Positions 18,507 through 34,800 of a stretch of DNA of 64,000 nucleotides are shown piece after piece. The translations under genes and the position numbers were made by a program. The stretch comes from Rhodocyclaceae bacterium (GTDB lineage: Bacteria > Pseudomonadota > Gammaproteobacteria > Burkholderiales > Ga0077523). Where the stretch lies: assembly GCA_020248405.1 (NCBI GenBank), contig JADCHQ010000009.1:1-64000 (forward strand), given 5' to 3'. The first letter of the stretch is position 1, and every line of letters begins with the position of its first letter. The notes under the pieces are model-generated. The model worked only from the letters and a program-made list of their open reading frames with translations, had not been told where the DNA came from and did no database searches.

Positions 18507-19040
18507 TCAGTCGTCGGCGGGCGCTTGGCCGGGGAACAGCACGTCGGTGAAGCCGAAGTGGCGCAGGTCGCGCACGCGCATGGGGTAGAGGATGCCCGCC
18601 AGGTGGTCGCATTCGTGCTGCACCAACCGGGCGTGGAAACCCTCCGCCAGACGCTCGATGGGGGCGCCGCAGGCATCACGGCCGCGGTAACGCAGGCGGT
18701 GGTGGCGCGGCACCAGGCCGCGCATGCCCGGCACCGACAGGCAACCCTCCCAGCCCTCCTCCATGTGGTTGCCGAGGGGTTCGAGCACCGGGTTCACCAG
18801 CACCGTGTAGGGCACCGCGGGCGCCTCGGGGTAGCGCGCCGACGGGGCGCCGCCGAAGATCACCACCTGCAGCGGCACGGCGATCTGGGGTGCAGCGATG
18901 CCGGCGCCCTGGAGGGCGGCCATGGTGTCCTCCAGGTCGCGCACCAGGGCGTGCAGCTCGGGCGTATCGAAGCGCTCCACGGGCCGCGCCGGCTGGAGCA
19001 GGCGCGGGTCGCCCCAGCGGATGACCTCACGCACCGCCAT
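18507..19040 (-). CDS. def: Peptide deformylase
   Basis: It removes the formyl group from initiator methionine. The 177-residue product has all three conserved motifs: [11 protein letters not shown] (the usual G-G-L-A-A-P-Q box, here GAGIAAPQ), [11 protein letters not shown] with the metal-binding Cys, and [11 protein letters not shown] with the HExxH-type site, here HECDH. The start overlaps the end of the methylthioinosine phosphorylase gene by 14 bases, so it is probably read through from it. In many bacteria def sits next to fmt; here it does not. Confidence 0.94.
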   Translation of the reverse strand: MAVREVIRWGDPRLLQPARPVERFDTPELHALVRDLEDTMAALQGAGIAAPQIAVPLQVVIFGGAPSARYPEAPAVPYTVLVNPVLEPLGNHMEEGWEGCLSVPGMRGLVPRHHRLRYRGRDACGAPIERLAEGFHARLVQHECDHLAGILYPMRVRDLRHFGFTDVLFPGQAPADD

Positions 19041-19803
19041 GGGTTTGCAACAGGGCCTGCAGGATGCGGCGCACGCGCGCCATGCCCTGCTGCAGAACGT
19101 GATTGATGTCTTCGAGACGGATACCGGCGTTGCTTTGTCCGCGGCCGGCGGCGTGGTTGGCCACCACTGCCAGGGTGGCGTATTCGAGGCCGATCTCCCG
19201 CGCCAGGACTGCTTCGGGCATGGCGGTCATGCCCACCATGGTGGCGCCGTCGCGCTCCAGGCGGTCGATCTCGGCGGCGGTTTCCAGGCGCGGGCCCTGC
19301 GTGGTGGCGTACACGCCGTCGGGCACCACGGCCTCGCCGGCGGCCAGGGCCGCCGCCAGGATCGCCTCGCGCACCGCGGCGGCATAGGGATGGGTGAAGT
19401 CCACATGAGTGACGGGCTGGTCCGGACCTTCGAAGAAGGTGCTGCGCCGGCCCCAGGTGTAGTCGAGCAACTGGTGGGGCACGGCGATGACACCCGGGCC
19501 CAAATCCGCGCGGATGCCGCCCACGGAAGCCACCGACACCACGCGCTGAACACCCGCGTGACGCAGGGCCCACAGGTTGGCGCAGTAATTGACCTGGTGG
19601 GGCGCGATGGTGTGGCCGTAGCCGTGGCGCGCCAGGAACACTGCCTCACCCCCGGCCAGGGTGCCGAAGGTGAGCGCCCCGGAGGGCTCGCCATAAGGTG
19701 TGCGCACCACCTCGCGGTGCCGCACCTCGAGCTCGGCCAGTTGTGTGAGGCCGCTGCCGCCGATGATGCCCAGGGGCGCCGTGCCCATGGTGGTGCCGGT
19801 CAC
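19027..19803 (-). CDS. S-methyl-5'-thioinosine phosphorylase (MTAP/PNP family)
   Basis: It is a purine nucleoside phosphorylase-family enzyme, about 253-258 residues. It is likely to split methylthioinosine, derived from polyamine synthesis by-product, into hypoxanthine and methylthioribose-1-phosphate. Family marks are [32 protein letters not shown] and [13 protein letters not shown]. The base-specificity site reads VVANHAAG: an Asn here, in place of the Asp of adenine-specific MTA phosphorylases, is the known mark of 6-oxopurine enzymes such as Pseudomonas MTIP. GTG 19803 overlaps the hpt stop (GTGA) and has GAGGGA upstream; ATG 19788 is the alternative start. Confidence 0.85.
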   Translation of the reverse strand: MTGTTMGTAPLGIIGGSGLTQLAELEVRHREVVRTPYGEPSGALTFGTLAGGEAVFLARHGYGHTIAPHQVNYCANLWALRHAGVQRVVSVASVGGIRADLGPGVIAVPHQLLDYTWGRRSTFFEGPDQPVTHVDFTHPYAAAVREAILAAALAAGEAVVPDGVYATTQGPRLETAAEIDRLERDGATMVGMTAMPEAVLAREIGLEYATLAVVANHAAGRGQSNAGIRLEDINHVLQQGMARVRRILQALLQTHGGA

Positions 19804-20348
19804 GGTGTCCCTCGCAGCGCGTACACCGCGGGCAGGTTGCGCCACGCGCCGTCCACGTCCATGCCGAAGCCGAAAACGAAGCGATCGGGCACGCTCACCC
19901 CCACGAAGTCGGCCAGCAGGGGCTTCGGCTGTCCGGTGGCCTTGTGGCAGAACACGGCACACAGCACCTCGGCGGCCCCCTGGTCCAGCAGCCATTGCCG
20001 GATGGCCGCCAGGGTGTAGCCCTGGTCGAGGATGTCATCCAGCACCAGCACGGTGCGCCCGGCCACGGGCGCGCGCGGCTTCACGTGCCAGGTGAGCGCG
20101 CCGCCCGTGGTGGCGCTGCCGTAGCGGGTGGCGTGCACGTAATCGAAATCCAGGGGAAAGCGCAGTTGTGGCAGCAACTGGCCCGCGAACACCACGCCGC
20201 CGCCCATGACCACCAGCACCAGCGGCTGCAGTTGCCCCAGCCGGCTGGTGATTTCAGCAGAGACTCGCGCCACGGCCGCGGCCGCGGCAGCAGCGTCCAC
20301 CACGCAGTCGGCGCCCTCCAACAGCGCCCAGGCGCGCGCCGGCTCCAT
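19800..20348 (-). CDS. hpt: Hypoxanthine-guanine phosphoribosyltransferase
   Basis: 182 residues from ATG 20348. The PRPP-binding loop is VLVLDDILDQGYTL, and VVMGGGVVFAGQLL and DFDYVHATRYG are the other active-site loops. It converts hypoxanthine or guanine with PRPP to IMP or GMP. The gene ends inside the start of the thioinosine phosphorylase gene, which makes hypoxanthine, so product and substrate are matched within one coupled pair. An N-terminal extension of the frame to 20387 has no ribosome site and is left out. Confidence 0.9.
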   Translation of the reverse strand: MEPARAWALLEGADCVVDAAAAAAAVARVSAEITSRLGQLQPLVLVVMGGGVVFAGQLLPQLRFPLDFDYVHATRYGSATTGGALTWHVKPRAPVAGRTVLVLDDILDQGYTLAAIRQWLLDQGAAEVLCAVFCHKATGQPKPLLADFVGVSVPDRFVFGFGMDVDGAWRNLPAVYALRGTP

Positions 20349-20352
20349 GCCC

Positions 20353-21237
20353 TCAGCCGCCCTTGCCACCCAGGGCCGCGGCGGCAAAGGCCGCGAATTC
20401 CGGACCCACCTCCGGGTGCTTCAGGGCGTAGACGAAGTTGGCCATGAGATAGCCCGCCTTGGACCCGCAGTCGTAGCGCGTGCCGTGGAACTGCCAGGCG
20501 AACACCGCCTCGTGATAAAGCAACTGGGCGATGCCGTCGGTGAGCTGGATCTCGCCGCCCGAGCCCTTGCCGATGCGCTCGAGGAAGTGGAACAGCTTGG
20601 GCGTGAGCAGGTAGCGCCCCACCACTGCCAGGTTGGAGGGCGCCTGGGCCGGTGCGGGTTTTTCCACGATGCCGGTGATGCGCCGCAGCCGGCCATCGGA
20701 GCCTTCCTCGGGCTTCACCACGCCGTAGCGGTTGGATTCCTCCGGCGCGATGGTCTGCACGGCCACCACGGAGGACTGGCGCTCCTGGTACACCTCCACC
20801 ATCTGCGCCAGCGCGGCGGGCTCGCCGTCGATCAGGTCATCGGCCAGGATCACGGCGAAGGGGTTGTCGCCCACCACCGGGCGGGCGCACAGAACCGCGT
20901 GGCCCAGGCCGAGCGCCTCGGGCTGGCGCACGTACACGCAGCTCACGTTGCGCGGCACGATGTCGCGCACCGCTTCCAGCAAGGCGGTCCGGCCCCGCGC
21001 TTCGAGTTCCGCTTCCAGCTCGTAGGCCTTGTCGAAGTGGTCTTCGATGGCACGCTTGTTCTTGCCGGTGATGAACACCATCTGGGAGATGCCGGCGCGC
21101 ACCGCTTCTTCCACCGCGTACTGGATGAGCGGCTTGTCCACCACGGGCAGCATTTCCTTCGGGCTCGCCTTGGTGGCGGGCAGGAAGCGGGTGCCCAGGC
21201 CGGCAACGGGAAAGACGGCGGTGGTGACAGGCTTCAT
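20353..21237 (-). CDS. galU: UTP-glucose-1-phosphate uridylyltransferase
   Basis: GalU makes UDP-glucose for polysaccharides and glycolipids. The 294-residue protein has the nucleotidyl-binding start FPVAGLGTRFLPATKASPKE, the catalytic region with KPLIQYAVEEA, DDLIDGEPAAL and the family ending GSKAGYLMANFVYALKHPEV. It starts at ATG 21237 and ends four bases before hpt begins, so it is probably part of the long minus-strand run that starts at smc. Confidence 0.97.
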   Translation of the reverse strand: MKPVTTAVFPVAGLGTRFLPATKASPKEMLPVVDKPLIQYAVEEAVRAGISQMVFITGKNKRAIEDHFDKAYELEAELEARGRTALLEAVRDIVPRNVSCVYVRQPEALGLGHAVLCARPVVGDNPFAVILADDLIDGEPAALAQMVEVYQERQSSVVAVQTIAPEESNRYGVVKPEEGSDGRLRRITGIVEKPAPAQAPSNLAVVGRYLLTPKLFHFLERIGKGSGGEIQLTDGIAQLLYHEAVFAWQFHGTRYDCGSKAGYLMANFVYALKHPEVGPEFAAFAAAALGGKGG

Positions 21238-21292
21238 GGAGTGCGTCTCGGGAAAGGAGTTGGAGCGTGGGGGCGATGGGTTCGGCCGCGCG

Positions 21293-24483
<3,191 letters not shown>

Positions 24484-24499
24484 GGCTTCCCCCACTCTC

Positions 24500-27400
24500 T
24501 CAGGCCACCGCCTTTTCGTCGCGCATGCGCAGCGCTTCTTCCATGTCCACGGCCACCACCCGCGAAACGCCCGGCTCCGCCATGGTCACGCCCACCAGCT
24601 GGCGCGCCAGCTCCATGGTGATCTTGTTGTGACTGATGAAAATGAACTGCGTATGGTCGGACATGGTGCGCACCAGGTCGCAGAAGCGCACGGTGTTGCT
24701 GTCGTCCAGGGGCGCGTCCACCTCGTCGAGCAGGCAAAAGGGCGCGGGGTTGAGACGGAACAGCGAAAACACCAGCGACATAGCCGTGAGCGCCTTCTCG
24801 CCGCCGGAGAGCAGGTGAATGGAGGCGTTCTTCTTGCCCGGCGGGCGGGCCACGATTTGCACACCGGCATCGAGAATTTCCTCGCCGGTCATCACCAGCC
24901 GCGCTTCGCCGCCGCCGAAGAGCACCGGGAACAGCTCGGCGAGATTGCGGTTGACCGCCTCGAAGGTGGCCTGAAGCCGCTCGCGGGTTTCGCGGTCGAT
25001 GCGGCGGATGGCGTCCTCGAGCGTGTTCATGGCCTCGGTGAGATCGGCCGACTGGGCGTCGAGGAAGCGGCTGCGCTCGCGGGCGTTGCCCAGTTCCTCC
25101 AGGGCTGCGAGGTTCACGGCACCCAGGGCAGCCAGTTGCTCGTTCAGGCGCCCGATGTCGCCCTGCAAGGTCCCGGGGCGCGGCGCCCCGGGCAGCGCCT
25201 CGGCCAGGGCTGCCTCGTCCGCATTGGCCTCGGCCAGCTGCTGGGCGAAGTTCTCTTCGGCCAGCCGTGCCTCCTGCTCCTTGAGCCGCTGTTCGCCCAG
25301 TCGATTGCGCAGGGGCTCCAGCCCCTGCTCCACCGCCAGGCGCTGCTGCTGGGCGCCGCGCAAGGCCGCCTCCGCCTCTGCAAGGCCATCGCGCAGCCCG
25401 GCAAGCCTCTGCTCGCAGGCTTGCCTGGCCGACAGGGCCGCGCTCATGCGCCCAGCGATAGGGGTTTCATCGAACGTGGCGGCTTCCTGCTCGGCCTCGC
25501 CCAGTCCGTGCCGGGCGCGCTCGATCGCCTCGTGGGCTGCGGCACAGGCAGTTTCGAGTTCCGCGATACGGGCACCTGCAGAACGGGCTTCGAAGACACT
25601 GTCCCTGGCCCGACGCTCGGTGTCCGCAGCATGCTCCCGGGCCTGGCCGAGCTGCTCGTCCACGCCGCGGTAGTCCCGCTGCGCCTGCGCCAGCGTGCCC
25701 TCAAGAGACGCAAGCCGCTGCTCCGTGGCGTCGAGCGTGGAGGCGGCCGCGCCCAGCGCCTCGGCCTCGGCAGCGCGTTCTGCACCGATGGCGGCTAGCT
25801 CGCGCTCGATCTGGGCGCGCCGGCTGCTGGCCTGGGCGTATGCCTGGACGGCCCGCACTTCCTCCAGTTCGACGCCATGGCGGCGCTGCGCCAGTTCCGC
25901 GCAGGAGGCGCGCAACTGCTCCATGCGCTTGCGCTGCTCGGCGAGTTCGGCCTGCCCCGCGGCCATTTCGCGGCGCGCGTCGCTCCACTGCGCCTCCAGC
26001 GGCGGGAGTTCGCCATCGAGCTGCTCGATTTCGCGCTTGCGCTCCAGCAATCCGTGGATCTCGGAATCGGGGGCGTGAAAGCCTGCGGAGCGCGGGGTGA
26101 ACAGGTGCCCTTCCTTGGCCACCACCGACTCGCCAGGTGCCAGTTGAGCCGCGGCAGCCCGAGCAAGCGGCGCCGAAGGCGCGGCAAACACCCCGTCGAG
26201 CCATTCGCCCAACACCGCGCGCACACCGGGGTCGTCGGTTTCCACGCAATCGAGCAAACGCTCGAGGCCCGCGGGAGCGACCGGCAGGGCTTGCGTGCCG
26301 CTGCCCGCATCGGCTCGGTAGACCGCGAGCTTGCCCGGGGGCGAGGCGCCGAACCAATCGGAGAGGGCAGCCGGTTCATCCACCTGAATGGCATTGAGCC
26401 GCTCGCGCAGAACCGCTTCGAGGGCGTCCTCCCAGCCGGGGCGCACACGTACCTTTTGCCAGAGCTTCGCGCGGTTTGACAGCCCGTGCTGGCCCAGCCA
26501 GGCACTCATCTGCTCGCTGGCGCCCACCTGCTGCTGAAGGCTGGAAAGCGCGTGTCGCCGGGCATCCAGCGCGGCGTATCGCTGCTGGAGCTCCTGCGCG
26601 CGATGGGCCAGTTGCTGAAGCTGCGCCTCCCGCGCCGGCAACGCCGCCTCGGCAGACTGGAGGCTAGTGCGCTGAACCGAAAGCTGGGTCTCCAGTTCGC
26701 CGCCTTGCGCCTTCAGGCGTTCCACCTCGCCGGCATCGGGCAGCACGGTGGAGGCGAGCTCCTGGGACAGGCGCTGGCGTCGGCTGTCCAGCTGGGCCAT
26801 GACCCGCTCGGCGTGTGAGCGGCGCGTGGCCGCCACGTCCCGCTCGCCGCGGGCCGCGGCCAGGGCCTGCTGAGCCGCCTCGGCCCGGGCGCGCGCTTCG
26901 CGATAGGCCTGTTCGGCGGCGGGCAGGGCTTCGCGTGCCGCCGTGGCGGTCTCAGCGTGCTGTGCCGCCGTTGCTTCCGCGGCGACGCGCCGCTGGCGCG
27001 CCTGGGCCAGTGCGGCATCGAGCTGGGCATGCCGGGCGGTCTGCTCTGCAATCTGGGTGGCAAGGGCATCGCGCCTGGAGAGGGCGCGATCGCGGTTTGT
27101 TCGCAGGAACTGCAGCCCCTGTTCAACGCGCGCCAGTTCGGCGTTGGTTTCGTAGAGCTGGCCCTGGGCGGCGTGGACCGCCTCTCCCGCGGCGTAATGT
27201 TCCTCGCGCAGCGACTCCATGCGCTTGTCCGCGTCACGCAGCGCGGCGCCGGACTCCTCGATCTGCACCGTGAGGGACTCGATCTCACGGGCCGCCTTGA
27301 GCCGCGCGGTGGCAGCGTCGTCGCGGCGGATGGTCCACAGCAGATGCTGCGTGCGGCGAAGCCGGGCTTCCAGGTCGCGATACCGCTCGGCGGCCTCGGC

Positions 27401-28033
27401 CTGCGCTTCGAGGTGGGCGATCTGGGTCTTGAGCTCGCCGCGGATGTCGTCCACGCGCAAGAGGTTCTCGCGGGTGTCGTCCAGCCGGGCTTCGGTCTCC
27501 TTGCGCCGGTCTCGATAGCGGGACACGCCCGCCGCTTCTTCGAGGAACACTCGCAATTCCTCGGGCTTGGCCTCCACCACCCGCGAGATCATGCCCTGCT
27601 CGACGATGGCATAGGCGCGAGCCCCAAGCCCGGTGCCGAGAAAGATGTCGGTGACGTCTCGACGGCGCACCGCGGTGTTGTTGATGAAGTAGGTGGACTG
27701 GCCGTCGCGCTCCAGCACGCGCTTGATGGCGATTTCCGCGTACTGGGACCACGCGCCCGCCGCCTTCCCGAGGCTGTTGTCGAAGACGAGTTCGACGCTG
27801 GCGCGGTTGGCGGGCCGGCGATCACCCGAGCCGTTGAAGATCACGTCCTCCATGCTCTCGCCGCGCAGATGCCGGGCGGAGGATTCGCCCAGCACCCATC
27901 GAACCGCATCGATCACGTTGGACTTGCCGCATCCATTGGGCCCCACCACGCCCACGAGCTTTCCCGGCAGCGCAATATGGGTGGGGTCCACGAAGGACTT
28001 GAAGCCGGCAAGCTTGATGTGGGTGAGGCGCAC
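24500..28033 (-). CDS. smc: Chromosome partition protein SMC
   Basis: SMC forms a ring ATPase that organises and separates the chromosome. GTG 28033 (VRLTHIKLAGFKSFVDPT) gives 1177 residues, the family size; a longer frame to 28102 is not conserved. Walker A is GPNGCGKSN (31-39), followed by coiled coil rich in Ala, Gln and Arg, a central hinge (about residues 490-640), the second coiled coil, the ABC signature LLSGGEKALTAMSLVFSLF and Walker B LLDEVDAPLDDSN. It is the first gene of the smc-zipA-ligA-galU-hpt-mtiP-def run. ScpA and ScpB are not in the window. Confidence 0.97.
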   Translation of the reverse strand: MRLTHIKLAGFKSFVDPTHIALPGKLVGVVGPNGCGKSNVIDAVRWVLGESSARHLRGESMEDVIFNGSGDRRPANRASVELVFDNSLGKAAGAWSQYAEIAIKRVLERDGQSTYFINNTAVRRRDVTDIFLGTGLGARAYAIVEQGMISRVVEAKPEELRVFLEEAAGVSRYRDRRKETEARLDDTRENLLRVDDIRGELKTQIAHLEAQAEAAERYRDLEARLRRTQHLLWTIRRDDAATARLKAAREIESLTVQIEESGAALRDADKRMESLREEHYAAGEAVHAAQGQLYETNAELARVEQGLQFLRTNRDRALSRRDALATQIAEQTARHAQLDAALAQARQRRVAAEATAAQHAETATAAREALPAAEQAYREARARAEAAQQALAAARGERDVAATRRSHAERVMAQLDSRRQRLSQELASTVLPDAGEVERLKAQGGELETQLSVQRTSLQSAEAALPAREAQLQQLAHRAQELQQRYAALDARRHALSSLQQQVGASEQMSAWLGQHGLSNRAKLWQKVRVRPGWEDALEAVLRERLNAIQVDEPAALSDWFGASPPGKLAVYRADAGSGTQALPVAPAGLERLLDCVETDDPGVRAVLGEWLDGVFAAPSAPLARAAAAQLAPGESVVAKEGHLFTPRSAGFHAPDSEIHGLLERKREIEQLDGELPPLEAQWSDARREMAAGQAELAEQRKRMEQLRASCAELAQRRHGVELEEVRAVQAYAQASSRRAQIERELAAIGAERAAEAEALGAAASTLDATEQRLASLEGTLAQAQRDYRGVDEQLGQAREHAADTERRARDSVFEARSAGARIAELETACAAAHEAIERARHGLGEAEQEAATFDETPIAGRMSAALSARQACEQRLAGLRDGLAEAEAALRGAQQQRLAVEQGLEPLRNRLGEQRLKEQEARLAEENFAQQLAEANADEAALAEALPGAPRPGTLQGDIGRLNEQLAALGAVNLAALEELGNARERSRFLDAQSADLTEAMNTLEDAIRRIDRETRERLQATFEAVNRNLAELFPVLFGGGEARLVMTGEEILDAGVQIVARPPGKKNASIHLLSGGEKALTAMSLVFSLFRLNPAPFCLLDEVDAPLDDSNTVRFCDLVRTMSDHTQFIFISHNKITMELARQLVGVTMAEPGVSRVVAVDMEEALRMRDEKAVA

Positions 28034-28093
28034 GGGTGAAGGGTGAGGCGGACAATCGGTGTCGGGCAAGGGGCCGGAAAGCAGGAACCCCAT

Positions 28094-28130
28094 CAAAAAC
28101 AATCGCCTGGCATCGTTTCCGGGCCAGGCG
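28094..28130 (-). terminator. Terminator-like hairpin in the smc leader
   Basis: On the minus strand CGCCTGGC and GCCAGGCG form a perfect eight-base stem around an 11-base loop, followed by ATTGTTTTTG. This has all the parts of a Rho-independent terminator, yet no gene lies upstream on this strand: it sits between the smc promoter and the smc start codon. Confidence 0.6.
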
Positions 28131-28153
28131 GCGAGATCTTTCAGCGGGGGAGG

Positions 28154-28183
28154 ATTCTAGCCAATTGTGACACCGGCGGACAA
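28154..28183 (-). promoter_or_regulatory. Sigma-70 promoter for smc
   Basis: On the minus strand TTGTCC (28183-28178), an 18-base spacer and TAGAAT (28159-28154) point toward smc. The predicted transcript starts about 25 bases before the hairpin at 28130. Confidence 0.5.
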
Positions 28184-28238
28184 CGCGCCCGGGGCGTGGC
28201 AGGGGCGGTCTGCGTCGCGCCGTGGACCGCCCGGTCAC

Positions 28239-28244
28239 TATAAT
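28239..28244 (+). promoter_or_regulatory. Possible -10 element for the dapC run
   Basis: A perfect TATAAT lies 55 bases before the dapC start codon. No good -35 hexamer is found at 16-18 bases upstream, so the promoter would be weak or activator-dependent. Confidence 0.35.
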
Positions 28245-28298
28245 CAACCGGTTGCTACCCTCCACCACCCCTTGGGTCCCCCAAGGTGGCCCTGGACC

Positions 28299-29507
28299 AT
28301 GAATCCTGACCTCGCACGGCTGCAGCCCTACCCGTTCCAGAAGCTCGCCGAACTGCACCGAGGCGTGACACCCTCGCGCGCCCACGCCCCCCTCAATTTG
28401 TCCATTGGCGAACCCAGGCACGCAACGCCGGCGGTCGTTCTGGATGCCCTGGTGGCCAACCTCGGCGGGCTTTCTTCCTACCCTGCCACTTTGGGCTCGC
28501 TGGCGCTGCGCGAGGCCGTCAGCGGGTGGCTGGCGGCCCGCCATGGCATACCGCCGCCCGATCCGGCCGGGGAGGTGTTGCCGGTGAATGGAAGCCGCGA
28601 AGCGCTGTTCGCCTTCGCCCAGGCCGTTGTTGACCGCACCCGCCTCGACCCGGTGGTGGCGATGCCAAACCCGTTCTATCAGATCTACGAAGGTGCCGCC
28701 TTGCTGGCCGGTGCGCGACCCTGGTTCGTCAACCAGTCCCCCAAAACGGGCTTCGCGTGCGATTTCGGCGCCATTCCGGATGCCGTGTTGCGCACCACGC
28801 AGTTGGTGTACGTCTGCTCACCGGGCAACCCCACGGGGCGGGTCATGGACCTGCAGGAGTGGCAACGCTTGTTTGAACTCTCGGACCGGCACGGGTTCGT
28901 GATCGCATCGGACGAGTGTTATTCAGAGATCCATTTCGACGAACGGCAACCGCCGCTGGGCGCCCTGGGCGCGGCACAAGCCCTGGGAAGGTCGGGGTAT
29001 CCGCGCCTGGTGGTGTTCGGCAGCCTTTCGAAACGCTCGAACGTGCCCGGCATGCGCTCAGGATTCGTGGCCGGCGACCAGCAGGTGCTGCGGCAATTCG
29101 CCCTCTACCGCACCTATCACGGCAGCGCCATGAGCCCTGCGGTGCAGGCGGCCAGCGCTGCCGCCTGGCGGGACGAAGCCCACGTTCGCGACAATCGCCG
29201 GCAATACCGCGAGAAATTCGACGCCGTCATCCCGATCCTGTCCCGGGTCATGCCCGTGTCGCGTCCCGACGCCGCCTTCTACCTGTGGCTTCACGTTGGC
29301 GCGGACGACACGCGCTTCGCCCAGGATTTGCTCGCCCATTACAATGTGTCCGTGCTTCCTGGCAGTTATCTCGCGCGTGAGGCCCATGGCGTCAATCCCG
29401 GCGCCGGGTTCGTGCGCGTGGCGCTGGTGGCACCCCTGGACGAGTGCACCGAAGCCGCGCACCGCATGGCGGATCTGCTGGTCAGCAACTCGAACGACCG
29501 TCCGTAA
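28299..29507 (+). CDS. dapC: N-succinyldiaminopimelate aminotransferase
   Basis: It transaminates succinyl-aminoketopimelate in the lysine/diaminopimelate pathway. ATG 28299 ([19 protein letters not shown]) gives 402 residues. Class I/II aminotransferase marks are [19 protein letters not shown] and the PLP lysine Lys245 in [15 protein letters not shown]. The DapC assignment rests on the opening LxPYPFxKL pattern and the direct link to dapD (17 bases) and dapE downstream. Confidence 0.93.
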   Translation: MNPDLARLQPYPFQKLAELHRGVTPSRAHAPLNLSIGEPRHATPAVVLDALVANLGGLSSYPATLGSLALREAVSGWLAARHGIPPPDPAGEVLPVNGSREALFAFAQAVVDRTRLDPVVAMPNPFYQIYEGAALLAGARPWFVNQSPKTGFACDFGAIPDAVLRTTQLVYVCSPGNPTGRVMDLQEWQRLFELSDRHGFVIASDECYSEIHFDERQPPLGALGAAQALGRSGYPRLVVFGSLSKRSNVPGMRSGFVAGDQQVLRQFALYRTYHGSAMSPAVQAASAAAWRDEAHVRDNRRQYREKFDAVIPILSRVMPVSRPDAAFYLWLHVGADDTRFAQDLLAHYNVSVLPGSYLAREAHGVNPGAGFVRVALVAPLDECTEAAHRMADLLVSNSNDRP

Positions 29508-29524
29508 TTACCTTCCGAGAGCCT

Positions 29525-30346
29525 ATGTCCGACCTTGCCAGCATCGTGGAAGAAGCGTGGGAGACCCGCGCGAACCTCAATCCCGCCACCGCGCCAGCCG
29601 CCCTGCGGGCTGCCGTGGAGGAAACCATCGCCGGCCTAGACGCCGGACGGCTGCGCGTGGCGGAAAAGCGGGGCGAGGAATGGTTCACGCACCAGTGGAT
29701 CAAGAAAGCCGTTCTGCTGTCCTTCCGGCTTGCCGACAATGGCGTGATCCGTGACGGATACACCAACTACTTCGACAAGGTTGCCCCGAAATTCGCCGGT
29801 TATGGCGAGGCCGATTTCCGTGCTGGGGGCTTTCGCGTCGTACCCCCAGCCGCGGTTCGGCGCGGCTCCTTCATCGCGCGCAACGTGGTGCTCATGCCTT
29901 CGTACGTGAACATCGGGGCCTACGTGGACGAGGGCACCATGGTGGACACCTGGGCCACCGTGGGTTCCTGCGCCCAGATCGGCCGCAACGTACATCTTTC
30001 GGGTGGCGTGGGTATCGGCGGGGTGCTCGAGCCGGTTCAGGCCAACCCAACCATCATCGAGGACGACTGTTTCATCGGCGCGCGCTCCGAGATTGTGGAG
30101 GGCGTGGTGGTAGGTGCGGGCTCGGTGATCTCGATGGGCGTCTACATTGGCCAGAGCACCAAGATCTACGACCGGGAAACCGGCCAGGTGAGCTACGGGC
30201 GGGTGCCGCCCGGCTCGGTGGTGGTATCGGGCAACCTCCCCTCCGCTGATGGACGCTACAGCCTCTATTGCGCCGTCATCGTCAAGAAGGTGGATGCGGG
30301 TACCCGCGCCAAGACCAGCATCAACGACCTGCTTCGCGGCGACTGA
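29525..30346 (+). CDS. dapD: Tetrahydrodipicolinate N-succinyltransferase
   Basis: It adds succinate from succinyl-CoA to tetrahydrodipicolinate. ATG 29525 gives 273 residues (the family is about 274). The C-terminal part is a left-handed beta-helix made of hexapeptide repeats, with [20 protein letters not shown] and [15 protein letters not shown], then [15 protein letters not shown]. The product is the substrate of DapC, whose gene ends 17 bases upstream. Confidence 0.97.
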   Translation: MSDLASIVEEAWETRANLNPATAPAALRAAVEETIAGLDAGRLRVAEKRGEEWFTHQWIKKAVLLSFRLADNGVIRDGYTNYFDKVAPKFAGYGEADFRAGGFRVVPPAAVRRGSFIARNVVLMPSYVNIGAYVDEGTMVDTWATVGSCAQIGRNVHLSGGVGIGGVLEPVQANPTIIEDDCFIGARSEIVEGVVVGAGSVISMGVYIGQSTKIYDRETGQVSYGRVPPGSVVVSGNLPSADGRYSLYCAVIVKKVDAGTRAKTSINDLLRGD

Positions 30347-30378
30347 ACCTTCAAGCGAACCGTACCGGAGATATCCCC

Positions 30379-33610
<3,232 letters not shown>

Positions 33611-33635
33611 CGGGCGGGGCCACTCCCGGCGCCAA

Positions 33636-34799
33636 CTAGCTGATGCCGCGAGGCTTGCGGGGCGGGCGTGACAGCGCAGCGCTGCGATGCTGTCCGGTGC
33701 CCTGGGGTCGACGGGCCTGGCGGGGCGCTTCTTCCGTGCGTTGGGAACGCACTTGCGAATCCGCTGCCCTCGCCTTGGGCTTCCCCGTGCTGGCGTCTCT
33801 TCCCGGGCGGGAGGCGCGTGCGGGCGGGCCCGGCATGGGAGCCACGGCGGTGGCCGCTTCCTCGCCGCCCGCCGCGAGCCACTCCAGCACCTTGCGCGTC
33901 TGCGTCTCGGTCAACTCCAAATGCTGGCCGCGCTTCAGGCGCGGCGGCATGTTGATGACGCCGAAGCGGGTGCGCATGAGGCGGCTTACCCGCAAGCCGA
34001 GATGTTCGAACAGGCGCCGAACCAGGCGGTTGCGGCCCTCACGCACGATCACCCGGTACCAGCGGTTGCGGCCGGTGCCGCCTTGCGGTTCGAGCACGTC
34101 GAGCCGCGCGGTACCGTCCTCCAGGGGCACGCCCGCGAGCAACGCCCGCTGCTGCTCGTCATCGAGTTCGCCCAGGATGCGCACGGCGTATTCGCGCTCC
34201 ACCTGGAAGCGCGGGTGACTGAAGCGGTTGGCCAATTCGCCGGAGGTGGTGAACACCAGCAGGCCGCAGGTGTTGTAGTCGAGGCGGCCGATGGCGAGCC
34301 ACTTGCCGCCGCGGATGGCTGGCAACCGGTCGAACACGCTGGCGCGGCCTTGGGGGTCGTCACGCGACACGATTTCCCCCTCCGGCTTGTGATACACGAT
34401 CATGCGAGGCAACCGCGCCGACAGCTTGAAGCGCACCTGGCGCCGTCCCACCTTGACCAAGTCCTCGGGCGACACCCGCATGCCCAGCGAGGCGGGTTTG
34501 CCATTCACCAGCACCTTGCCGGCACGGATCAACTCTTCCATGGCGCGCCGCGATCCGAAGCCCGCCTGGGCAAGCACCTTGTGAAGCTTCTGGCTGGCAG
34601 CCGGGCCAGGTGCAGCGGCAGACTCGGCATCCGCCGGGCGGGATGCCGCGCGGACTCGAGTGGCAGCCGTGTCGGACGAGCGGCCCCGCCCGCCCCGGGC
34701 CCGCACGGGCTCGTTGCCGTCCGCGGGCGGCAACGATGCCGGCTTGCGCCGGCCCCGCGATGGCGCTGGGGCCACAGAAGCAGTGCGGGTACGGGCCAT
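33636..34799 (-). CDS. rluB: 23S rRNA pseudouridine(2605) synthase RluB
   Basis: 387 residues from ATG 34799. After a disordered basic N-terminal stretch (to about 75) comes an S4 domain (KLHKVLAQAGFGSRRAMEEL), then the RsuA-type catalytic core with Asp in AIGRLDYNTCGLLVFT and GRNRLVRRLFEHLGLRVSRL. The basic C-terminal tail is also disordered. RluB/RluE/RsuA are related; length and tails favour RluB. The gene starts one base after the recR stop codon and ends tail to tail with prmB. Confidence 0.9.
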   Translation of the reverse strand: MARTRTASVAPAPSRGRRKPASLPPADGNEPVRARGGRGRSSDTAATRVRAASRPADAESAAAPGPAASQKLHKVLAQAGFGSRRAMEELIRAGKVLVNGKPASLGMRVSPEDLVKVGRRQVRFKLSARLPRMIVYHKPEGEIVSRDDPQGRASVFDRLPAIRGGKWLAIGRLDYNTCGLLVFTTSGELANRFSHPRFQVEREYAVRILGELDDEQQRALLAGVPLEDGTARLDVLEPQGGTGRNRWYRVIVREGRNRLVRRLFEHLGLRVSRLMRTRFGVINMPPRLKRGQHLELTETQTRKVLEWLAAGGEEAATAVAPMPGPPARASRPGRDASTGKPKARAADSQVRSQRTEEAPRQARRPQGTGQHRSAALSRPPRKPRGIS

Positions 34800-34800
34800 G

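Noticed and set aside
26957..28039. 360-residue frame opposite the smc ATPase end
   Set aside because: Antisense shadow of the conserved SMC N-terminal region.
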